Assembly: GCF_041521385.1 (NCBI RefSeq)
Contig: NZ_CP168006.1
Coordinates: 1,126,879 to 1,190,878 of the forward strand
Length of the DNA: 64,000 nt
From: Alcaligenes faecalis
GTDB lineage: Bacteria > Pseudomonadota > Gammaproteobacteria > Burkholderiales > Burkholderiaceae_B
Reading direction: 5' to 3'
Position numbers and translations under genes: made by a program. The notes below the pieces were generated by a model, which ran no database searches, had not been told where the DNA came from, and was given only the letters and a program-made list of their open reading frames with translations. Shown piece by piece: positions 18,598-28,053 of this stretch. The stretch's first letter is position 1. Each line of letters begins with the position of its first letter.

Positions 18598-18618
18598 GTC
18601 TTATATAAGATATAAGAC
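18598..18618. promoter_or_regulatory. 21-bp palindrome upstream of acnB, same as at mdh
   Basis: The arms GTCTTATAT and ATATAAGAC around AAG are identical in all 21 bases to the site at 9644-9664. It ends 2 bp before a -35-like hexamer, as at mdh. It is a likely binding site for the TCA-linked GntR regulator at 8763-9542. Confidence 0.75.
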
Positions 18619-18620
18619 CA

Positions 18621-18649
18621 TTGCTTCGCTGTGCGCTTCAAATTACAAT
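18621..18649 (+). promoter_or_regulatory. Putative promoter of acnB
   Basis: TTGCTT (18621-18626), a 17-bp spacer, then TACAAT (18644-18649). The -10 is good and the -35 is weak, which fits a promoter that needs an activator bound at the palindrome just upstream. Confidence 0.55.
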
Positions 18650-18710
18650 TGGGGCAACACGCGATTTATTGCATTTTCATATCAACCATTTACCGATAGG
18701 CACCCGCACT

Positions 18711-21296
18711 ATGCTGGACTCTTACCGCGAACATGTTGCCGAGCGCGCTGCTCTGGGCATTCCCCCGCTGCCTTTGTCGGCTCAGCAGACCGCCGAGCTG
18801 ATCGAGCTCATCAAGAACCCACCTGCCGGTGAGGACGCATTCCTGCTCGAGCTGCTGACGCACCGCGTCCCCGCCGGTGTGGACGATGCTGCCAAAGTGA
18901 AAGCTTCCTACCTGGCCGCCATCGCGCTGGGCACAGAAACCTGTGCCTTGATCAGCCGCGAGCGTGCCACTGAGCTGCTGGGAACCATGCTGGGTGGCTA
19001 CAACATCAGCCCGCTGATCGATCTGCTGGACAGCCCCGAGCTGGGCCAGATCGCTGCCAACGGCCTGAAAAACACCCTGTTGATGTTTGACGCTTTCCAC
19101 GACGTTCAGGAAAAAGCCGAAAAGGGCAATGCCTTTGCAAAAGAAGTGCTGCAAAGTTGGGCCGACGGCGAATGGTTCACCAGCCGTCCTGAAGTCCCCG
19201 AAAGCCTGACCGTGACCGTTTTCAAAGTCACCGGCGAGACCAACACGGACGATCTGTCCCCCGCCCCTGACGCCTGGAGCCGCCCGGATATTCCGCTGCA
19301 CGCTCTGGCCATGCTGAAGAACCCGCGCCCAGGTATCGAGCCTGAAGAGCCCGGCAAGAAAGGGCCTGTCAACTTTATCGAATCCCTGAAAGAAAAGGGC
19401 CACCTGGTTGCCTACGTAGGCGACGTGGTCGGTACCGGCTCTTCGCGTAAATCGGCCACCAACTCCGTGTTGTGGTTCACCGGCCAAGACATTCCTTTCG
19501 TTCCCAACAAGCGTTTTGGTGGTGTGTGCCTGGGCAGCAAGATTGCTCCTATCTTCTACAACACCATGGAAGATGCTGGCGCTCTGCCCATCGAACTGGA
19601 CGTTTCCAACATGGAAATGGGCGACGTCGTTGAACTGCGTCCCTACGAAGGCAAAGCCTTCAAGAATGGCGAGCTGATTGCCGAATTCCAGGTCAAGTCC
19701 GACGTGCTGTTTGACGAAGTACGCGCCGGTGGCCGTATTCCCCTGATCATTGGCCGTGGCCTGACTACCCGTGCTCGCGAAGCACTGGGTCTGCCCCCAA
19801 CCACCCTGTTCCGTCTGCCACAAAGCCCTGCCGATTCCGGTAAAGGCTTCTCCCTGGCTCAGAAGATGGTTGGCCGTGCTTGCGGTCTGCCTGAAGGCCA
19901 AGGCGTGCGTCCCGGTACCTACTGCGAACCACGCATGACCACCGTTGGCAGCCAGGATACGACGGGCCCAATGACTCGTGACGAACTGAAAGACCTGGCT
20001 TGCCTGGGCTTCTCGTCCGATCTGGTAATGCAGTCCTTCTGCCACACCGCCGCTTACCCCAAACCTGTTGACGTTAAAACTCACCACGAACTGCCTGCTT
20101 TCATCAGCACACGCGGTGGTGTTTCCCTGCGTCCAGGCGACGGTATCATCCACTCCTGGCTGAACCGCATGTTGTTGCCCGATACCGTGGGTACCGGTGG
20201 CGACTCGCACACCCGTTTCCCTATCGGCATCAGCTTCCCTGCTGGTTCCGGTCTGGTGGCCTTTGCCGCTGCTACCGGCGTGATGCCTCTGGACATGCCA
20301 GAATCCGTGCTGGTGCGCTTCAAGGGCGAAATGCAGCCCGGCGTCACCCTGCGTGACCTGGTTAACGCCATTCCCCTGTACGCCATCAAGCAAGGCTTGC
20401 TGACCGTGGAAAAAGCCGGCAAGAAGAACATCTTCTCCGGTCGCATCCTGGAAATCGAAGGTCTGCCCAACCTGAAGATCGAACAGGCTTTCGAGCTGTC
20501 CGACGCGTCAGCCGAGCGTTCCGCCGCTGCATGTACCGTTCGTCTGAGCAAAGAGCCCATCATCGAATACCTGAACAGCAACATCACACTGCTCAAGTGG
20601 ATGATTGCCAATGGCTACGAAGACGAGCGCACTATCTCGCGTCGTATCAAGAACATGGAAGCCTGGCTGGCCAACCCTGAACTGCTGGAACCCGATGCAG
20701 ACGCTGAGTACGCGGCTGTTATCGACATCGATCTGGCTGAAATCCACGAGCCTATCGTGGCTTGCCCCAACGACCCTGACGACGTGAAAACCATGTCCGA
20801 CGTGTCCGGCACCGTGATCGACGAAGTGTTCATCGGTAGCTGCATGACCAACATCGGTCACTTCCGTGCGGCCTCCAAGCTGCTGGAAGGCAAGCGTGAC
20901 ATTCCAACCCGCCTGTGGGTCGCTCCGCCGACCAAGATGGACCAGCAACAACTGAGCGAAGAAGGTCACTACGGCGTTCTGGGCGTGGCCGGTGCTCGTA
21001 TGGAAATGCCCGGTTGCTCCTTGTGCATGGGTAACCAGGCACAGGTTCGTGAAGGCGCCACCGTCATGTCCACCAGTACCCGTAACTTCCCCAACCGTCT
21101 GGGCAAGAACACCAACGTGTTCCTGGGTTCGGCTGAACTGGCCGCCATCTGCTCGCGTCTGGGTCGCATCCCAACCCGCGAAGAGTACCTGGCCGACATG
21201 GGCGTTCTGCAAGCCGACAGCGACAACATCTATCGCTACATGAACTTCGACCAGATCGAAGAGTTCAAGGAAATTGCTGACTCCGTAGGTCTGTAA
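18711..21296 (+). CDS. acnB: Aconitate hydratase B (bifunctional aconitase / 2-methylisocitrate dehydratase)
   Basis: AcnB isomerises citrate to isocitrate and in enterobacteria can also hydrate 2-methylaconitate to 2-methylisocitrate. The 861-residue protein has the AcnB order: a HEAT-like helical N-terminus ([26 protein letters not shown]), then the swivel domain, then the cluster-binding domains. Cluster ligands are in GSCMTNIGH (near residue 705) and CSLCMGNQ (near 770). ATG 18711 gives the family N-terminus; longer forms cross the promoter. It is downstream of prpB-prpC but has its own promoter and operator, and a strong terminator follows. Confidence 0.96.
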   Translation: MLDSYREHVAERAALGIPPLPLSAQQTAELIELIKNPPAGEDAFLLELLTHRVPAGVDDAAKVKASYLAAIALGTETCALISRERATELLGTMLGGYNISPLIDLLDSPELGQIAANGLKNTLLMFDAFHDVQEKAEKGNAFAKEVLQSWADGEWFTSRPEVPESLTVTVFKVTGETNTDDLSPAPDAWSRPDIPLHALAMLKNPRPGIEPEEPGKKGPVNFIESLKEKGHLVAYVGDVVGTGSSRKSATNSVLWFTGQDIPFVPNKRFGGVCLGSKIAPIFYNTMEDAGALPIELDVSNMEMGDVVELRPYEGKAFKNGELIAEFQVKSDVLFDEVRAGGRIPLIIGRGLTTRAREALGLPPTTLFRLPQSPADSGKGFSLAQKMVGRACGLPEGQGVRPGTYCEPRMTTVGSQDTTGPMTRDELKDLACLGFSSDLVMQSFCHTAAYPKPVDVKTHHELPAFISTRGGVSLRPGDGIIHSWLNRMLLPDTVGTGGDSHTRFPIGISFPAGSGLVAFAAATGVMPLDMPESVLVRFKGEMQPGVTLRDLVNAIPLYAIKQGLLTVEKAGKKNIFSGRILEIEGLPNLKIEQAFELSDASAERSAAACTVRLSKEPIIEYLNSNITLLKWMIANGYEDERTISRRIKNMEAWLANPELLEPDADAEYAAVIDIDLAEIHEPIVACPNDPDDVKTMSDVSGTVIDEVFIGSCMTNIGHFRAASKLLEGKRDIPTRLWVAPPTKMDQQQLSEEGHYGVLGVAGARMEMPGCSLCMGNQAQVREGATVMSTSTRNFPNRLGKNTNVFLGSAELAAICSRLGRIPTREEYLADMGVLQADSDNIYRYMNFDQIEEFKEIADSVGL

Positions 21297-21317
21297 GCCG
21301 CCCTGGCGCTTGCAAAT

Positions 21318-21353
21318 AACGCCTTCGCCGCTTCATGCGGCGAAGGCGTTTTT
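21318..21353 (+). terminator. Rho-independent terminator of acnB
   Basis: CGCCTTCGCCGC and GCGGCGAAGGCG pair perfectly around a 5-base loop and are followed by TTTTTCTTT. The remaining 270 bases up to the next gene hold only the repeat array at 21525. Confidence 0.92.
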
Positions 21354-21524
21354 CTTTGCCTGTTTGAAATCCCCCTCTCTCAAGGCACAGACAAAAAAAG
21401 CCTGGATATCAGGACTACCTGCAGTTATCAGTACGCATACCCGAACCTGACTGCACTCGGGTATACCCCTACCATCATCGTGGTTACTCCTTATGTACGG
21501 CTGGTGCTCGAATCGCCTATAACG

Positions 21525-21563
21525 CTGAAAGCAAACTGAAAGAATACTGAAATAAAGCTGAAA
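21525..21563 (+). repeat. Four CTGAAA direct repeats at an 11-bp period upstream of the TRAP operon
   Basis: CTGAAA begins at 21525, 21536, 21547 and 21558, an exact 11-bp period with 5-bp spacers. One-turn direct repeats of this kind are the binding pattern of OmpR/PhoB-family response regulators. The array ends 60 bp before the DctP start, so it is likely the operator of the transporter operon. Confidence 0.65.
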
Positions 21564-21623
21564 ACATATCAGGTTGCTGCAGTTTGCTCTCGAACGCTTA
21601 CAGCCACTTCGGAGACACACCTC

Positions 21624-22790
21624 ATGAGAAACAGGATCAAAAAAAGCACCGCGCCACACGAACACACTGGCGCATCCCGGCGCAAGTTCCTGAGCGGTGC
21701 TGCAGCCGGCACCGCGGCTGCAGCAACGATGGGCTTTCCTGCCATCGCTCGCGCGCAGGGTCCCATCAACTTCCGCTTTCAAAGCACTTGGCCCACCGTC
21801 GATATCTTCCACGAATTCGCCCTTGATTTCGCCACGAAGATCAACGACATGACCGGTGGAGACCTGAAAATCGAAGTCCTGCCCGCAGGGGCCGTTGTAC
21901 CGGCCTTTGGCTTGCTGGATGCCGTCTCCAAGGGAACGCTTGACGGCGGCCATGGCGTGCTGGGCTACAACTACGGCAAGCAAAATGCCTTGGCTTTGTT
22001 TTCATCTGGCCCGGCCTTTGGCATGGACGCCAATATGGTTCTTGCATGGCACAAATACGGCGGCGGCAAAGAATTGCTCGCCAAGCTGTACGATGCCATC
22101 GGTGGCAATGTTGTCTCGTTTCTGACCGGCCCGATGCCCACTCAACCGTTCGGCTGGTTCAAAAACCCCATCGCCAAGACCGAAGACCTCAAGGGCCTGA
22201 AATTCCGTACCAATGGCCTGGCGATCGACCTGTTCACCGAAATGGGCGCTGCCGTCAACGCCCTGCCAGGTGGTGAGATTGTCCCCGCCCTGGACCGCGG
22301 CCTGCTCGATGGAGCCGAGTTCAACAATGCCGCATCGGACCGCGCCCTGGGCTTTCCGGACGTGTCCAAGGTTTGCATGCTGCAAAGCTTCCACCAGGCC
22401 TCCGAAACCTTCGAGATCATGTTCAACAAGGACAAGTACAACGCCTTGCCGACACAACTGAAAGCCATTGTCGATAACGCTGTCGAGGCCTCATCGGCCG
22501 ACATGTCCTGGAAGGCGGTTGACCGTTACTCGCAAGACTATCAACGCCTGCAAAAAGAAGACGGCGTCAAATTCTACAAAACGCCTGACACCATCTTGCA
22601 ACAACAGTTGGTCGTGTGGGACCAGATTGTCGCCAAGAAAGCCGAGACCAACCCCTTGTTCAAAGAAATCGACGCCTCGCAACGAGCGTTCGCGGCACGC
22701 GCCATGGCCTGGGATATGGACACCAACAATAACCGCCGTATGGCCTACAACCACTACTTCGGTCGCAAGACCCCCCAAGCCAAGAGCTGA
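21624..22790 (+). CDS. TRAP transporter substrate-binding protein (DctP family), Tat-exported
   Basis: This 388-residue periplasmic binding protein captures an organic acid for a TRAP transporter. It begins with a twin-arginine signal, SRRKFL at residues 18-23, a hydrophobic Ala-rich stretch, and a likely cleavage site after ARA (residue 44). The mature part has LKGLKFRTNGLAIDLFTEMGAAVNALPGGEIVPALDRGLLDGAEF, where TRAP binding proteins keep the arginine that grips a carboxylate. It resembles the mannitol/chloroaromatic or 2-oxoacid (TakP-like) branch. GGAG precedes the ATG. The small and large permease genes follow. Ligand unknown. Confidence 0.9.
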   Translation: MRNRIKKSTAPHEHTGASRRKFLSGAAAGTAAAATMGFPAIARAQGPINFRFQSTWPTVDIFHEFALDFATKINDMTGGDLKIEVLPAGAVVPAFGLLDAVSKGTLDGGHGVLGYNYGKQNALALFSSGPAFGMDANMVLAWHKYGGGKELLAKLYDAIGGNVVSFLTGPMPTQPFGWFKNPIAKTEDLKGLKFRTNGLAIDLFTEMGAAVNALPGGEIVPALDRGLLDGAEFNNAASDRALGFPDVSKVCMLQSFHQASETFEIMFNKDKYNALPTQLKAIVDNAVEASSADMSWKAVDRYSQDYQRLQKEDGVKFYKTPDTILQQQLVVWDQIVAKKAETNPLFKEIDASQRAFAARAMAWDMDTNNNRRMAYNHYFGRKTPQAKS

Positions 22791-22928
22791 CCCCTGGCGG
22801 CAATCGCACCGCGTCATCCCGTCCTGCCGGATGCGGATGACGTCTCCCTCCCCGCTCCAGGCCGGCCGCGCCTCAAGCCGCAGCCGACACGCATCAGACC
22901 CTTTCCGCGCTAGCAAGGTGAACCTACC

Positions 22929-23561
22929 ATGCAGAAAATTCTGGTCTTTATCGACCGGTTCAATACGTGGATAGGCCAGTTGTTCGGCTGGCTAGTCCTG
23001 GCATTGACCCTGTTCGTTTCCTTCGAGGTTTTCTCTCGATACGTACTCTCCAACCCACACGCCTGGGCCTTTGACATGATGAACATGCTGTACGGCGGCC
23101 TGTTCATGATGGCAGGTGCCTATACGCTCTCCAAGAACGGCCATGTCCGCGGGGATGTCCTGTATGGCTTTTTCCCGCCCCGCCTGCAGGCGGCCCTGGA
23201 TCTGATCCTGTACATCCTGTTCTTCATCCCCGGTGTGGTCGCCATGTTCTGGGCCGGTTACTACTTCGCTGCCGAGTCCTGGGCCATCATGGAGCACTCG
23301 AATATCACCGCCAACGGGCCGCCTATCTACCCGTTCAAGGCCATCATTCCACTGGCTGGTTTCTGCCTGCTGCTGCAAAGCTTCGTGGAAATGGTGTACT
23401 GCGTACGCTGCCTGCGGGACGGAACATGGCCTTCACGCGACAAGGACGTTGAAGAGGTCGATGTAGACAAGCTAAGGAATATGGTGGACGTCAAGAGCGA
23501 TGACCTCAAAAAGCTGGATGCCTTTGTCACAAGCAACGGCAAGAAAGGGAGTCCAACATGA
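22929..23561 (+). CDS. TRAP transporter small permease (DctQ family)
   Basis: This 210-residue protein has four predicted membrane helices with the DctQ-type stretch TLFVSFEVFSRYVLSNPHAWAFDMMNMLYGGLFMMAGAYTLSKNGHVRGDVLY, then a 50-residue polar, acidic C-terminal tail that is longer than usual. It pairs with the large subunit. It follows the binding-protein gene by 138 bp and overlaps the large-permease gene by four bases (ATGA), so the two permease genes are translationally coupled. Confidence 0.9.
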   Translation: MQKILVFIDRFNTWIGQLFGWLVLALTLFVSFEVFSRYVLSNPHAWAFDMMNMLYGGLFMMAGAYTLSKNGHVRGDVLYGFFPPRLQAALDLILYILFFIPGVVAMFWAGYYFAAESWAIMEHSNITANGPPIYPFKAIIPLAGFCLLLQSFVEMVYCVRCLRDGTWPSRDKDVEEVDVDKLRNMVDVKSDDLKKLDAFVTSNGKKGSPT

Positions 23562-25480
23562 GAAAAGAAATCTGGTTCGGGCTCTCCCTACTGATCGGCA
23601 TTGTCCTGAGCATTGCCATCTTCATGCCAGCCCCTGCAGACATGACAAACGGTCATTTGGGTCTGCTCATGCTGGCGCTGATTGTTGTCACTATCATGCT
23701 GGGCTTTCCCACTGCCTTCACCTTGATGGGGATGGGGGTGATCTTTACCTGGCTTGCCTATCGCGACATGGGCACGCAACAAGCGATTCAGCAGACCCTG
23801 GACCTGATGGTTCTGCGCACCTACGCCGTCATGACCAACGATGTGTTGATTGCAGTGCCTCTGTTCATTTTCATGGGTTACCTGGTTGAACGCGCAAACC
23901 TGATCCAAAGCCTGTTCCAGGGCATGCACCTGGCCATGGCGAGAGTTCCTGGTTCGCTGGCGGTAGCCACGATTGCCACCTGCGCCATCTTTGCTACCGC
24001 CACTGGCATTGTGGGCGCGGTCGTAACACTGATGGGCTTGCTGGCGATGCCCGCCATGCTGCGGGCGGGCTACAGCGTACAGCTTACAGCCGGCTCCATC
24101 ACCGCCGGGGGCTGCCTGGGTATTATGCTGCCCCCCTCCGTGCTGCTGATTCTGTATGGCGCCGTCGCGGGGGTTTCGGTCGTGAAACTGTACGCTGGCG
24201 CCTTCTTCCCTGGCCTGCTACTGGCCGTCATGTACGTGCTGTACGTGATCATCCTGGCCAAGCTCAAACCCAGCGTCGCGCCCCCGCTTTCTGCGCAAGA
24301 CCGGATTGTGCCACTGCCGGCCTTCGCGCAAACCATCAAGGAGACCATGACGGATCGTGCTGTGCCCGGCCTGATCAGCGCCATGAAGGGGCCTCGCAAT
24401 GTCGATGTACCCATGACGCTGCTGCTCAAGAATCTGGCCGTGGCCTTGCTGCCCGCGGTGATCTTCCTCGCTGTCATGGGCTTTAGCTATCAATCGGTTA
24501 CCGCACCCAAGACAGCCGAGCACTACGAGCTGCAGGAAATGGGCGGTGGTTTCAGTAGTTTCGACAATGACTACAGTAGCGGCGGACTGGCAGAGCCTCC
24601 GGGGGCTGGCGGTTTGTCCGAACCCGAAGGCAGTGAGCCACTCCTTGCGCTGGGTATCAGCGAACCGGGCGCAGAAGCTCCCGCAACTGCAGCGGGGGCC
24701 ACCGAAGAAGCCACGACAACAGAGCGCCGAGCTGCGCCGATGACATTCTGGATCTTTCTGATCGTGGGCAGTCTGGCCTTGCTGGCTTATTACGCCATGC
24801 TGAACTTCGCACGGCTGGAAATCTTCAAGATGCTGCTCAGCTCCTTCTTTCCGCTGACCATGCTGATCCTTGCCGTGCTGGGTAGCATCATCGTTGGCCT
24901 GTGCACCCCCACCGAAGCGGCGGCCTTGGGTGCCTTGGGCGGTATCCTGTTAGCCTTCGCCTATCGCCGCCTGAACTTCGCCATGGTGCGCGAATCGGTG
25001 TACCTCAGCGCCAAGACCAGTGCCATGGTCTGCTGGCTGTTCGTCGGTTCCAGTATTTTCTCGGCTGCCTTCGCCTTGCTGGGCGGCCAGGAACTGATCA
25101 ATAACTGGGTGCTGTCCATGGATCTGACGCCCATCCAGTTCATGATCCTGGCGCAAATTGTTATTTTTCTGCTGGGCTGGCCACTGGAATGGACAGAGAT
25201 CATCATTATTTTCATGCCCATTTTCCTGCCGCTGCTAGGGCACTATCAAATCGACCCCCTGTTCTTCGGTTTGCTGGTGGCGCTGAACCTGCAAACGGCA
25301 TTCCTGTCGCCACCGGTTGCCATGTCGGCCTTCTACCTGAAGGGCGTCTCGCCACCCCATGTCACCCTGAACCAGATTTTCCTGGGCATGCTGCCCTTCA
25401 TGGGCATCCAGGTCCTGGCGATTATCATCCTGTACCTGTTCCCCGGCATCGGCCTGTGGCTACCCAGCGTGTTGTACTGA
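23558..25480 (+). CDS. TRAP transporter large permease (DctM family) with long polar insert
   Basis: The large subunit carries the transport path and uses a sodium gradient. This 640-residue protein has the DctM core in two halves, with GITAGGCLGIMLPPSVLLILYG-like (SITAGGCLGIMLPPSVLLILYG) and STEAAALG-like (CTPTEAAALGALGGILLAF) motifs. Residues about 311-393 form an insert rich in Gly, Ser, Glu, Pro and Ala that has no hydrophobic stretch and separates the two halves. Typical DctM proteins are about 430 residues; the mannitol/chloroaromatic branch is longer. It overlaps dctQ by four bases. No strong terminator follows, only two alternative hairpins near 25510-25557. Confidence 0.9.
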   Translation: MRKEIWFGLSLLIGIVLSIAIFMPAPADMTNGHLGLLMLALIVVTIMLGFPTAFTLMGMGVIFTWLAYRDMGTQQAIQQTLDLMVLRTYAVMTNDVLIAVPLFIFMGYLVERANLIQSLFQGMHLAMARVPGSLAVATIATCAIFATATGIVGAVVTLMGLLAMPAMLRAGYSVQLTAGSITAGGCLGIMLPPSVLLILYGAVAGVSVVKLYAGAFFPGLLLAVMYVLYVIILAKLKPSVAPPLSAQDRIVPLPAFAQTIKETMTDRAVPGLISAMKGPRNVDVPMTLLLKNLAVALLPAVIFLAVMGFSYQSVTAPKTAEHYELQEMGGGFSSFDNDYSSGGLAEPPGAGGLSEPEGSEPLLALGISEPGAEAPATAAGATEEATTTERRAAPMTFWIFLIVGSLALLAYYAMLNFARLEIFKMLLSSFFPLTMLILAVLGSIIVGLCTPTEAAALGALGGILLAFAYRRLNFAMVRESVYLSAKTSAMVCWLFVGSSIFSAAFALLGGQELINNWVLSMDLTPIQFMILAQIVIFLLGWPLEWTEIIIIFMPIFLPLLGHYQIDPLFFGLLVALNLQTAFLSPPVAMSAFYLKGVSPPHVTLNQIFLGMLPFMGIQVLAIIILYLFPGIGLWLPSVLY

Positions 25481-25622
25481 GAGCAATCTGCCAACATCGG
25501 ATCAGGCCAGAAGCCGTCCCATTTTTGAATGAGGCGGCTTCGGGTGCATAGGGACGGTCCCATCATTCACACACCCCGGTCGTGGCAAAGGGTAAACTAG
25601 CTTGTCCCTCTATCGGTTTTGT

Positions 25623-26840
25623 ATGTCCATGTCGCAACTCAATTCCAAACTGCTCGCCCAACAACCCAAAGAAATCCAGCGTCTGATCAATTACACAGAT
25701 GCGCTGGTGCGTTCCGGCTCGCAGATCGAAGATCGCTACTGGCAAGGGCTGACCGCTCAATTGCTGGACAAACTCTATAGCGGACGCCGCAATACAGCGG
25801 TTGAACAGACACTGGAATTGCTGGGCAGCCAGCAACAAAACCAACATTACGAAATCCTGATGGAACTGGCCGAGTCCCACGCCGAGTGTCAGCAAATCGA
25901 GCATGAGGGCGTGCTGTATGACGCCCTGCTGTTTTCGGCCCCGCTGACGGCCTGGACACGCTATCAACTGCCTCAGGGCGTCCTCAAACCCCAGCAACAC
26001 AAAGAACTGGAAGAGGCCTTGCGCGCCACGGTTCTGGCCGAGGGCACGATGTGCGCTCTACTGCCCAATCTGGTCAATTACGACGAGATGCCGCAGACGT
26101 ATCAGCAGGCTTACGCCTGGACGCGCAGTCTGACTGCGCAAGCCCTGGGCCGCAGTCAGGAACCTGCTCCACTGAACAAACCCGAAGAGGCCAATAGCTT
26201 GCTAGCCGACGCCCGCTTTCTGATTGGTGTCGTCATGGCTCCGGTCGGTCAGCCTCTGTTTCGCTGGCAGCAATCCAGCGACAATCTGCAAGCCGAGCAC
26301 CTGCGTTGGGTAGAGCAGTGGGTGGAGCGTTACTCCGCCATCGTCACGCCTTTGTTTACCGGCTGCCAACTGCAATTCCTGGCTCCCAACGCTTATTACG
26401 TCAACAACCGCGAGTCAGACCGCGAAATTCGCCCATTAGCCTTGAAGGCCGGTATTACCTGGCTGCAAACGGCCGTGACGCTCTCACCCGACCATTTACG
26501 TGCGGTCATCGTTGCGTGCGGCCAAGAACAGATCGAAGAATATCGCGTGGGCTTTAGCACCATTTCCTCGCCCACCGTGATTTATGGCTGTATCTGGCCG
26601 GTGTTGAGCCAGGAGGAGGCAGAATCCTCACTCCACAGCGATGATCATATCGACATCCCGGACGTGATTGCCGCCCTGCTCAGCAATCTGGGCCTGGTCC
26701 AGATTCAGCGCCTGCCCGGCCTGCACTCCACCGAGACCTGCGACGATTGCAACGCACCTTTCTTCCCGGATATTAACGGCGAGATGCAGCACCCGGAACT
26801 GCCGGACGAAATCGATCTGGACCCCGTACAGCTACACTAA
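25623..26840 (+). CDS. DUF2863 family protein
   Basis: This protein of about 405 residues belongs to DUF2863, a family known mainly from betaproteobacteria with no assigned function. It is soluble and Gln-rich, and near the C-terminus has a CDDC pair in TCDDCNAPFFPDINGEM that could bind metal. ATG 25623 is chosen; ATG 25629 is also possible, and a TTG at 25602 would extend it. The stop is two bases before the earP start, so the two genes are probably cotranscribed. Confidence 0.8.
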   Translation: MSMSQLNSKLLAQQPKEIQRLINYTDALVRSGSQIEDRYWQGLTAQLLDKLYSGRRNTAVEQTLELLGSQQQNQHYEILMELAESHAECQQIEHEGVLYDALLFSAPLTAWTRYQLPQGVLKPQQHKELEEALRATVLAEGTMCALLPNLVNYDEMPQTYQQAYAWTRSLTAQALGRSQEPAPLNKPEEANSLLADARFLIGVVMAPVGQPLFRWQQSSDNLQAEHLRWVEQWVERYSAIVTPLFTGCQLQFLAPNAYYVNNRESDREIRPLALKAGITWLQTAVTLSPDHLRAVIVACGQEQIEEYRVGFSTISSPTVIYGCIWPVLSQEEAESSLHSDDHIDIPDVIAALLSNLGLVQIQRLPGLHSTETCDDCNAPFFPDINGEMQHPELPDEIDLDPVQLH

Positions 26841-26841
26841 A

Positions 26842-27981
26842 TTGAATACCGCTACTGCTTCCCTGCCTGTATCCATAGACCTGTTTTGCCGTGTTATCGA
26901 CAATTTGGGGGATATAGGCGTGTGCTGGCGGCTGGCCCGTCAACTGGCGGCCAAACCCGAGGTCGCCCAGCTACGCCTATGGGTGGATGATCTACACAGC
27001 TTTGGCCGCATCCAGTCCGACATCCAAAGCGGCCTGCAAAGCCAGCAGTTACAAGGTGTGGATATTGAGCATTGGCACGATGCCCGCCAAGACTACCCCG
27101 CAGCACATCCCTTCGTGATCGAGGCCTTTGCCTGCGAACCGCCCGAAGCCATGACAAGGCAACTGACGGCAGATAGCCATGTGTGGATCAATCTGGATTA
27201 CCTGAGCGCCGAGCCCTGGGTACAGGGCTGCCACGGCCTGCCCTCCCCACAAGCAAACGGGGCCAACAAGTATTTCTTTTTCCCCGGTTTTGTCCCGCAA
27301 ACAGGGGGGCTGCTGCGTGAAAGCGATCTGCTGGCCCGTCGCGAGGCCTTTCAACAGGACGATGCCGCCTACCAGACCATGCTGAATCGTCTCGGCGTCG
27401 CACAGGAACACATTCAAGCCCTGCTCCAGGGCCAGATGCAGCAAATGTTCCTGTTCTGCTATCCCGATGCACCCGTCCTGGCCCTGCCTGACGTACTGTC
27501 CACGCTAAAGCAGAAAACCCTGCTGTTGGTGCCCGAGTCTGTTGCCCAACGCATCCCGGATCTGGAGCAAGGCCACTTGCGAGTCCAGCACATCCCCGCC
27601 GTAAATCAGGCCGATTTTGATGCCCTGCTCTGGCGCAGCGCACTGAATATGGTGCGTGGCGAGGACTCGCTGGTACGCGCCATCTGGGCCGGTCAGCCCA
27701 TGCTGTGGCAGCCTTACGTGCAGGAAGAACAGGCTCATCTGGACAAGCTGCAAGCCTGGCTGGATACCGGCAATTTGCCCGACCCGGTTCAAGCCCTGCA
27801 TCTGGCCTGGAGCAGTACCGATCAAGCCGGTGCCGCCACTGCCTTGAGCCGCTGCCTGGAACCGCAGGTGTTGCGTCTATGGCAACAAGAAGCCCGTGCT
27901 TATAGTGAAAAACTGGCTGAACAAGCCGATTTGGCCAGCAGTTTGCTGAGTTTTTACACCCAAGTCGCCCGAAAACGCTAA
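26842..27981 (+). CDS. earP: EF-P arginine rhamnosyltransferase
   Basis: EarP adds rhamnose from dTDP-rhamnose to Arg32 of elongation factor P, which relieves ribosome stalling at polyproline. The 379-residue protein has the family N-terminus SIDLFCRVIDNLGDIGVCWRLARQL with the catalytic aspartates, and the C-terminal nucleotide-sugar motif VRGEDSLVRAIWAGQPMLWQPY. No ATG is in place; TTG 26842, one base after the DUF2863 stop, gives the right N-terminus. There is no clear Shine-Dalgarno, so translation probably depends on the upstream gene. The partner efp lies 72 bp downstream. Confidence 0.93.
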   Translation: MNTATASLPVSIDLFCRVIDNLGDIGVCWRLARQLAAKPEVAQLRLWVDDLHSFGRIQSDIQSGLQSQQLQGVDIEHWHDARQDYPAAHPFVIEAFACEPPEAMTRQLTADSHVWINLDYLSAEPWVQGCHGLPSPQANGANKYFFFPGFVPQTGGLLRESDLLARREAFQQDDAAYQTMLNRLGVAQEHIQALLQGQMQQMFLFCYPDAPVLALPDVLSTLKQKTLLLVPESVAQRIPDLEQGHLRVQHIPAVNQADFDALLWRSALNMVRGEDSLVRAIWAGQPMLWQPYVQEEQAHLDKLQAWLDTGNLPDPVQALHLAWSSTDQAGAATALSRCLEPQVLRLWQQEARAYSEKLAEQADLASSLLSFYTQVARKR

Positions 27982-28053
27982 AATAACGGATTACCTCTTA
28001 AAAGCTCCCTGACACTGCGTTTGGCGGAGCCTGTCCCATTCGGAGTTTTTTAA

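Noticed and set aside
18690..20393. 567-codon open frame on the minus strand opposite acnB
   Set aside because: Antisense shadow of the aconitase gene; no ribosome site and no domain.
21297..25480. TRAP locus as horizontally acquired island
   Set aside because: No mobile genes, no tRNA junction and no obvious change in base use compared with neighbours.
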